The notes beneath the pieces are model-generated. The model made no database searches. It was not told the origin of the DNA and was given only the letters and a program-made list of their open reading frames with translations. This document shows, one piece after another, positions 9,430 to 16,000 of a DNA stretch of 17,468 nucleotides. The translations under genes and the position numbers were made by a program. The stretch's first letter is position 1. Each line of letters starts with the position of its first letter. Source of the stretch: Zygnema cylindricum (lineage: Eukaryota; Streptophyta; Zygnematophyceae; Zygnematales; Zygnemataceae). Location of the stretch: NCBI GenBank assembly GCA_037447655.1, contig JBBHKE010000716.1, positions 293,328 to 310,795 on the forward strand, given 5' to 3'.

Positions 9430-10395
9430 CACCTGCACTCAGTATTCACAATCAAACTGCCTTTCTTAACCAAAACCCTAGATCTACGAGATTAACTAAC
9501 TCAAGAACCTGCACACTCCTCTCCGGACCATGACAATAGAGCCAAAATTTTCCTACTCAAAAAAGAGAGTCACATGCGTCAAACCGCTAGTGATCATCTG
9601 AACCTTTACATTTTCTGCACAACTCAAGTGTATCAAAAACAGTACTTATCGCCAAAAAAAAAAATGTTTGGAATTCCTCAAAAAAACTCAACTATCGGAG
9701 CACTTCAATTAACCAGTTAAAACTGTCAGCTTTCTGACTGACTGACCTGACTTCCTGCCCTGAGCATCATAATAGGTCTTGAATACAGAAAGTCTACAAA
9801 AATGTCGGGCTAGAAAGTTGCTTTACACTCAACGTTCACGATCCAAGCAGAGGAGAAACCCTCCAATATGAAAATTGTTTGTGCAGTAGCACCTCAGAAT
9901 GGCTTTGTACCCAATCCCGCGGCAGATAATTTGCCTGTCTCCAAAACAGCCAAAACTGCACTGCAAAAAAATGCACAAGGAACTTCTGTGCAGACAAAAT
10001 TGTTTCCTTCTCATAGGACTCGTTGCTTGCAAAACTGAATAGTTTCTCCTCTTTCAAAAATGATCGTTCTCGATCGTCATTTTCCCGGAATATACTGGAA
10101 TCAAAAATGCCTTAACAATGAGGCTTTAAGGCTATAGGCCTCACAATACCCTGCAAAACAAAGTGAATTGAATATGAGACGACTCTACTAAAAAAACAAC
10201 CGCCTGTATCCATTAACTGAAGTATAGGAGGGTAGATAGAACACCCAAAAGATGGATCCTATCGATGAAAAGCGTACACTCCTTCACCATCACTCCCTAC
10301 GAAAAAGTCAACGTGGATACAGATGGATAGAGATGCATATAATCTGAACATTTGCTTAAATTATTAAAACTTCCACAACCGCAGACTCGAAAACA
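9430..10395 (-). other. Presumed 3' UTR of the bHLH gene, with possible terminal intron
   Basis: No coding region is recognised. On the minus strand a strong 3' splice site (pyrimidine-rich, then TTTGTTTTGCAG) ends at 10151. This suggests a terminal intron, with GTAATC near the end of the coding region (about 10415) or GTATCC near 10330 as possible donors. If the first is used, the C-terminus changes. A telobox-like AAACCCTAG lies near 9474 on the plus strand. Confidence 0.4.
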
Positions 10396-12092
10396 TCAGA
10401 GACCACTATCAGACAAGATTACTGTGCAGATGAGCCATACCGTAACACTCCTGCGGCGTGACGGACAGCTTTCTGCCGGTGCAAGTCGTCGCCGCTTCTT
10501 TGGCATCCCCATACTCGAGCAAGTTGACTGAGCCTGAGCTTGAGCCTGAGCCTGGGCCATAGCCTGGACTTGCACCTGCGCCTGAGCGTGGACTTGGGCA
10601 GCAACTTGGGCCTGCGCATGGGCTACAGCCGCGGCCATGCCCCAAGACTGGGCCGCCACAGCAGCATCAGCTACAGCCGCTGCCGCAGCTGCTACAGCAT
10701 TGGGATGAAGGGAAGGCATCATAGGATAGGCTGAAGGATGAATAGGTCTCGACCTGCAAAGACCGATGCGATAATGAATGAATGAATGAGTGACATTGCT
10801 AAGTGGTAGTCGTTAGCAAGATTTTAGGTTTCTATACAGAAGAACACATTGATTCAGGGAACAGGCACTAATGGTAAAAAAAAGACACAAGGACAGGTTT
10901 CAGGTGCTCCGGAAAAAAGGAAAACCATTGAAGAGAGAATCCATGGCGACCGATAACAACCAGTAAATTCTTTAAATAAAGCCGGCACTAATAAAGATAT
11001 ACATCTATATGAAACAAATACAAACGAAGGCTTCACTATTATTAAAGGTTGATGAAATGGTAACTCACCCAATTTGGGAGCCCAATGGCTGTGACGGTCC
11101 AATTCCAAGACTCATTTGCGTGTCACATGTGGTGGAGGTACTACCAATAGGCTTTAAAAGACTGCTATTTGGAGCTTCGAGAGATCCAAAGCCCACAGTA
11201 AGACTAACATCTGGAGCCGAACCTCCAATAGGGATGGACGAAGTTCGAGAGAAAGCGGACCGTCTGGAGCAGTCATGTCTATAAGAAGTGAAGCCCTCAT
11301 CCGAGGTAGGACTCGTTTCACCTGTCTCCATGGTAGGGGCGTTTGTGACAGACGGATTTTTCATGGACGGATCAAAGAGGGATGGCGCACATACATTGGT
11401 AAAAGCAGGCTTCTGTTTTTCGTCTTCGTGAGAGCAATCACCAGATGTGGTTCCTCCCTCTGACTCTGATTCCACTTCACTTTCATCCTCTTCATCGCTG
11501 TTTCGGAACCGCTTCCGGCTGTGTGAAGAAGTCTTTCCGGACGAATGCTGAGTCTTCCGGCGACTCCGTGTTTCTTTCCCCTCTGTAGCCGCAATGTTGA
11601 GGTCGATAACGCCTCCACCGAGTCGCTCCAACTGCTTGTGAAGCGTGGAGATGTAGTCGTACACCTCGGTCAAAAAGGCGGCCGTATTTGCACGAGCAGA
11701 ATGAGGAACAAGGTTTCGCAGAGCCTCCAGTCTGCATCGACATTCCAAAGAAACCTACCTACCGTGTTAAACAGCAGTGTTGACATCTGAAATAATAATA
11801 ATAAGCACAAACTTTACAGAAAACAGCTCCAGGCAGCGAAAAAGACGCTTCTAAAAGGCATGTGTTACCTTTCGTTGATACGAGCCCTTCGTCTCTGTTC
11901 TGCTGCCATGTGTCGAGATGCACACACTCCACTGCGCGATGAACTAATAGGAGCGCGCTGTGAAGGACCGGGAGACGCAGAATGGAAGGCCATATTGGAA
12001 GGGTAAAGCGGCGGCATGGCCATGGCGTACGCGTAAGGACCCGCGTCTGCCAAGGGGGCAGCGGCAATAGCCCGAGGCGTAGAGGTCTGCAT
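10396..12092 (-). CDS. bHLH transcription factor, BIM-like, G-box-binding class
   Basis: Exons on the minus strand are 12092-11869, 11731-11069 and 10753-10396; phases agree and give 414 residues. The basic region RHMAAEQRRRARINER ends exon 1. The split Arg codon AG|A joins it to LEALRNLVPHS and AFLTEVYDYISTLHKQLERL, making a full basic-helix-loop-helix. His, Glu and Arg stand at the H-x3-E-x3-R positions that read CACGTG, so it should bind G-boxes as a nuclear dimer. After the HLH come an IDLNIA stretch (near, but not, a DLNxxP EAR motif), a basic patch (SRRKTQ, SRKRFR), and an acidic Ser/Glu run (DEEDESEVESESE). Exon 3 is Ala-rich, then alternating Ala-Gln, then PKKRRR, a likely NLS. The BIM1-3 (BES1-interacting) subfamily is my best match by HLH pattern, but the flanks are too divergent to be sure. 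The start is the first ATG in frame after a TGA. Confidence 0.82.
10520..10722 (-). repeat. Coding Ala/Gln low-complexity repeat
   Basis: On the plus strand TGAGCC/TGGGCC-type hexamers repeat through about 10523-10625. On the coding strand this gives alternating Ala-Gln and Val-Gln dipeptides, preceded by an Ala-rich run. Such tracts change length by slippage and are common in activation or condensate-forming regions. Confidence 0.85.
11068..11070 (-). other. 5' splice site after bHLH exon 2
   Basis: On the minus strand exon 2 ends ATT GG at 11069 and is followed by a strong donor GTGAGT. Reading through would hit TGA at once. The acceptor TTTGCAG ends at 10754, which completes codon GG|G. 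The intron (11068-10754, 315 nt) holds nothing recognisable. Confidence 0.8.
11732..11868 (-). other. Intron 1 of the bHLH gene, within the basic helix junction
   Basis: The donor GTAACA (from 11868) and acceptor GATGCAG (to 11732) flank a 137-nt intron. Its removal splices the basic region to helix 1 without any inserted residue, the arrangement expected for the family. Confidence 0.9.
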
Positions 12093-12400
12093 GGCGGATG
12101 GCCGGAATGGAAGGGAGGGACTGGATGGTATGGTATGTGAGAGATGAGAGGCCGCTCTGCTGGACAGGGTTCAGTGCGGCTGGCACGTGCGTCCCTTGGA
12201 TGCTTCGAAAGGATATGGAGGGCTGTAGCGCGGCCGCTACAAGGACCACGTGACCGCTGGGTGCTACAGTCGGGCAAGCGTACGGGTTCGACGCATGAAG
12301 AGGCATCTTGGATTCGTTTAGGGTTTGATGGCATCGCTAACGAAAGCCAACCGTGGTTATGGTAACGAACAGAATTAAACATGACGTACCGTCATATTTC
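12093..12400 (-). promoter_or_regulatory. 5' leader of the bHLH gene with overlapping upstream frames
   Basis: Upstream ATGs on the same strand at 12382 and 12306 open frames of 207 and 120 codons, which overlap the main start at 12092 in the two other frames. A telobox (GTTTAGGGTTT, 12317-12327) and two G-boxes (12184-12189, 12247-12252) lie here. Just above sits the inverted pair ATGACG-TAC-CGTCAT (12381-12395), giving two TGACG bZIP half-sites. The leader is either strongly uORF-controlled, or part of it codes an N-terminus through an unrecognised splice. Confidence 0.5.
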
Positions 12401-12985
12401 GCCGGCTAAATGCTTTGATTCATAGAGTAATGTGGCGAAGGAAACCAAACGGCCGACAAACTTTTTGAATGGTCAAAGCAGTTAAACACGCTGTTTTGGT
12501 TGGCAAAGACGTACACGTTACATTTGTGCAATCAGATGACTTCGTTCAGATGAATTTACCATGTGGTGCATGCACGTGGACAAGTCACCTGACCTCAACC
12601 AATCAGCCCTTCAGGATCGAATCCCTCGAGAAATAAAGAATAGTCTCGTCCGAACCGCGTTGCTGACAAGGCCCGGCATCCTCCAGCAGCGTGGCATCTA
12701 GCGAGTATCTAAAAATAAAAGGCTGCTGCAGATAAAAAACAATAGTGAATTCACGCAACGGATTGGCCGACGCAATCCCACCTGCCAAGACCAGCCACTA
12801 ATAATGTCCTATATGACGTTTGGCGCGTATATCCGAAAGTACAGGGGTCACGTGGCTCGCGATGGCAAAAGGATTTATCTCAGCAAAGCGGCCGGCACTG
12901 GAAGACCACGTGCGATTGTACATCCGGCTGGGGCCCCGCGTGCAGAGGAAACGCGGACAAACGCGTAATCTGGCTTACCCACGTG
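12184..12985. promoter_or_regulatory. G-box (CACGTG) cluster at the bHLH gene promoter
   Basis: Perfect CACGTG hexamers are at 12184-12189, 12247-12252, 12573-12578, 12849-12854, 12907-12912 and 12980-12985, and CACGTC at 13039. A CCAAT box on the minus strand lies at 12762-12766. No clear TATA box was found. Plant bHLH and bZIP factors bind CACGTG. Confidence 0.7.
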
Positions 12986-13350
12986 GAATCTTGGATATTC
13001 CAACGTCTGGAAAAGTCGAAATTAAATATGCACATCGCCACGTCACGCTGGCGTGTTTAGCAATTTTGGAAGCTGAATTTCCTTTAGTTATCTCCAGGAT
13101 GTGGGAAGTATACGAGCATTAATCTCACGAGCATGCGAGGCGGGCGAAAAACGACAAGACCGGTCTTCGGGCGTACGAGGTGCCTCGTCACGATGTACGG
13201 CTATGAATGTCGTTTTCCGCCCCGCTTGCACGCTCCAGGATGCTAGACGGGTACTTCAACGCCCGGGAGATACCCGTATCTACTTTGAATCCTTTGGAGC
13301 CCTCGAGCTCCCTATCCAACATAGGTTTGAGAGGATAAAGCTTTAAAAAC
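12986..13350. other. GC-richer upstream region, no gene recognised
   Basis: Sequence between the G-box cluster and the copia fossil. It contains short open frames (100 codons ending 13122; 81 codons ending 13346) without recognisable motifs. The end nearest 13354 could be a relic of the fossil element's 3' LTR, as TGTTG begins there on the minus strand after a purine-rich AGAGGTG, but no second LTR confirms it. Confidence 0.35.
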
Positions 13351-13377
13351 AACACACCTCTAAAGCTTTTGACTCAC

Positions 13378-13860
13378 TTAGCCACTTAGTCCAGAAGCGT
13401 CTTTGTAAAGCTGTAATTTAAGAGCAGATAGGGCTATTGTTAACATATCAACAACCATATTTTCATATAATGCTTAGCAAAACATAACAATTTTAGCAAG
13501 TGTTTTCTCTCTAACAAAATAAAGTCTTATATCCATATGTTTGCTTGTAAACTAATGAGCTCGATTATAGGTGATCGCAATAACCGCTTGATTTTCAGGG
13601 GGCGGAATGAAGAAAACTGAGCCTTTGGACGAGAGATTTTACCCAAACTAATTCATTTATGGCTAAGCTCATTGCCATATATAATGCCTCCATTGTAGAT
13701 TTATAAGTCGCCCTTTTAAGCTTGCTGCTCAAATACAACCTTCCGTTTTTAATATAAACCACATACTCAATTGTAGATCTACGGCTTCTCTTGTCACCTT
13801 AACTCGCAAAAAACGAAGTTTAGCTTTTTATGTCACTTCTTCCCAGTGTCAATTTAAGAT
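13378..13860 (-). pseudogene. Fossil Ty1/copia RNase H domain (3' end of pol)
   Basis: Read on the minus strand, the region gives copia RNase H landmarks in order: GDKRSRRSTIEYVVYIKNGR, LYLSSKLKRATYKSTMEALY, MAMSLAINELVWVKSL, then, after a frameshift near the CCCCCTGAAAATC run (about 13600), ENQAVIAI, SKHMDIRLYFVREK, ENMVVDMLTIAL and KDASGLSG with a stop. Stops also interrupt the stretches before SKHMDIR and ENMVVDM. This matches the RSTTGY, EAEY, DN-S-AI, KHIDI--HF-RE and TEDMVADILTKAL pattern of copia. No reverse transcriptase is visible beyond 13860. It faces away from the copia element at 16 kb, so it is a separate, older insertion. Confidence 0.85.
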
Positions 13861-14196
13861 CCTAGGTCCCAGCTAAATTCCTTAAGACCCCAAAAACAAA
13901 ACCGGGAAACCGTGGGGAGAAGTTTCGGAATAGTGACGTCGATGCTATCGCAAGTGAGCATGGCGTCAAAATATCACAAACCCTATACATCTACAATGTC
14001 ACAGAAAACTAGACATTGAAAACAATCTCTTTTTTAAGCGATAGCAATCGCCTCGAGTTTTGTATTTGTATACAGTCACAAAATACATCCACGTCGATAT
14101 CCGTCATAATTCAAAGTAACGATTTCTTTGTCGAATATTGGAACATTTTGAAAAGTATTACAAAGAAGCTTCGCTAAAAAACAAAGTAATAAGACG

Positions 14197-14297
14197 AAGT
14201 TACAATTACATGGGAATATGCCTTAAACTTAATATAACACTTCGGACTTAGATTTCATTTCTTTAACTAAGGGCACGGGGCCATGTAATTGTAACTT
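14197..14297. mobile_element. 101-bp inverted-repeat element, MITE-like
   Basis: AAGTTACAATTACATGG (14197-14213) has its perfect 17-bp inverted complement at 14281-14297. Outside these, ACAAAGT recurs on both sides at similar spacing (about 14181 and 14309), so the arms may extend to some 33 bp. The loop is AT-rich and non-coding. It could be a short MITE or a hairpin-RNA locus. Confidence 0.6.
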
Positions 14298-14467
14298 AAC
14301 AAACCCACTTTGTATTATATCGTATAGTATCGGCACATGATTTTTAAGTGCTATTTTGCATAACAATGAAATTGCTACTTATGGGTGTGACGATTGTAAA
14401 AGCATAAAATGCTTGTGAGAGTAGTTAACGTCACCATCTGTCTTGACGTACTATAATTTTCTTCAAC

Positions 14468-14573
14468 TTTTTGGTACGTTGCAAGACATAACGTATTTTT
14501 TTAAATGTTTTGGTACAATGCAATGCATATCGTATTTTTTAAAACGTTTTGGTATGTCACTTGTCTTTGCGTG
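14468..14573 (+). repeat. 39-bp tandem repeat, two copies plus a partial third
   Basis: TTGGTAC... ...CGTATTTTTT recurs with starts at 14471, 14510 and 14549, giving a steady 39-bp period. The first two units match at about 32 of 39 positions; the third fades after GGTATGT. Confidence 0.7.
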
Positions 14574-15345
14574 ACATGGTAAAAACACAACCTTCTAGTT
14601 TAAACTGTTTATGGTTGTACAAGATACTTTTGCGTTTGCCTCTCTTGTTTGATCGCCATGAGTGGACATAGAATGAGCCAAAATAAAGAACTTTTTTTTC
14701 TTTCTTTGGGTGGGTCTGTTGGATTTTTCCCATCGCGACTTCATTCACGCGTGTGAGACCACCATAATGTTTTATCATGCTCACTACTGGTGAACTTGTA
14801 ACCACCTTGTGAGAAAGTGTGAAATGGTGAAGTTTGAATGGGTGAATGGGGTAGAAGGTGTTGATATTTGAGTAAGGTTGGATAATGAGCTAGAGCCATG
14901 GCTGTTGAAAAATGATATTTTGTATTCTACCTTTTTGTTTAGTCTTGCAGTTCTCATACTTGTTGTAGTCACTGAGAATTGACAGGCAGCCATGGCTACC
15001 TTAGACAGATGAGAAGATATACAGAAGACAAAGCTCTTGCAAAAGTTTTATTGATACAACGAGGATTTGATCCTGAAACCTCTTGACATGGGCCGTACGG
15101 AATAGGCGTCCGCTTTATCCGTTACGTCTTGATGATTCGTTGCATAGAGTACGTTTAATAATTATATAAAATATACATGGCGACATTTTTCCTTTTAGCG
15201 ACTTACGGAATGAAACGAAACATAGAACGTGTGGTACTGTACGAAATGCAGTACCGCACGAAATAAATGAAACAGACATTTGATTTCGACAGACGAAATT
15301 AAATGTCGCGATCGACGGCTCGCGAAGCAAGAAGAAAATTTAAAC

Positions 15346-15604
15346 GGTCAACACGGAATGTTAACCGTCGAAATTCAACGGTTAACACGGAAATTTGACC
15401 GGTGAAATTCAGCGGTCAACATTTATTCGGCGCGCCGTCTGATCGAACGGCTGAAATTGACCACTGTGAAAAGAACGAACGACACGCGTGAGTGCCGGTA
15501 TGCCGGAACGACTATCTGGGAAAGTACGGCGAAATGGAAGGAAATGACACGTGGCATCATCCTATAGGATGCCGGAAGAGAAAAGGGACAGAATGTTATT
15601 GACC
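15346..15604. promoter_or_regulatory. TTGACC cluster upstream of and at the edge of the copia LTR
   Basis: TTGACC or its complement occurs at 15346-15351, 15395-15400, 15414-15419, 15457-15462 and 15599-15604, within repeated CGGTCAACACGGA-like units. TTGACC is a W-box (WRKY) core. Two CACGTG motifs lie at 15548-15553 and 15614-15619. Function is inferred from motif density only. Confidence 0.4.
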
Positions 15605-15740
15605 CATTTTTGCCACGTGGCAGACTAGGAATGGTGCCGAATATATCCGTACATAAAGTACGGCGGCTGCTGTACTTTATATGTACACTAATTAGGATAC
15701 TTCACGTTGATTGGTTTAGAGTAGCTATTAGGAGTTTTTT

Positions 15741-15783
15741 AGGACTTAGACAAAATTTGAAAAAGTCCTCTCTCCCAGAGGAC
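15741..15783 (+). other. Two mutually exclusive hairpins in the LTR leader
   Basis: AGGACTT (15741-15747) pairs with AAGTCCT (15763-15769), while GTCCTCT (15765-15771) pairs with AGAGGAC (15777-15783). The two 7-bp stems share bases 15765-15769, so an RNA could form one or the other. Confidence 0.5.
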
Positions 15784-15860
15784 ATCTGTACAAATATGTT
15801 GTCTTTGAACAACCATAACTTAATGCTCAGGTGAGCAAATTCAATGATTCTTTTTGCTGC

Positions 15861-15895
15861 GGACTCAGGGGAGTCCACGCTACACATCGGTGTAG
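15861..15895 (+). other. Pair of 6-bp tetraloop hairpins before the PBS
   Basis: GGACTC-AGGG-GAGTCC (15861-15876) and CTACAC-ATCG-GTGTAG (15880-15895) are perfect stems with 4-nt loops, 3 nt apart. Together with 15741-15783 they make a structured leader. Packaging or dimerisation roles are known for such leaders in retroelements but are not shown here. Confidence 0.55.
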
Positions 15896-16000
15896 TCGGT
15901 AAGAGTTTTTGCGTGTCAGGGTGGCACTTATTCATTGCCAAAGTCAAAACTGTAAATTTTATCCTAGAGGCTTCATATAAGCTGGACATTTTGTGGACCA

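Larger units (their letters stand above)
13861..15345. other. AT-rich intergenic region with small repeats
   Basis: No gene is recognised on either strand. Structures seen are the 14197-14297 inverted-repeat element, 39-bp tandem repeats at 14468-14573, and a hairpin around 15228-15256 (GGTACTG / CAGTACC). A 9-bp inverted pair GCGACATTT / AAATGTCGC brackets roughly 15181-15309. Confidence 0.5.

Noticed and set aside
12611-12626. Second tRNA B-box-like GGATCGAATCC
   Set aside because: The flanks do not pair as a T-stem and no D-arm is found at the right distance.
12820-13122. 100-codon plus-strand frame in the bHLH upstream region
   Set aside because: It starts at a non-ATG codon, shows no recognisable motif, and covers the G-box cluster; it is likely chance.
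14894-14997. AGCCATGGCT palindrome occurring twice
   Set aside because: A 10-bp palindrome repeated once, with unlike flanks, is not enough to claim an element.
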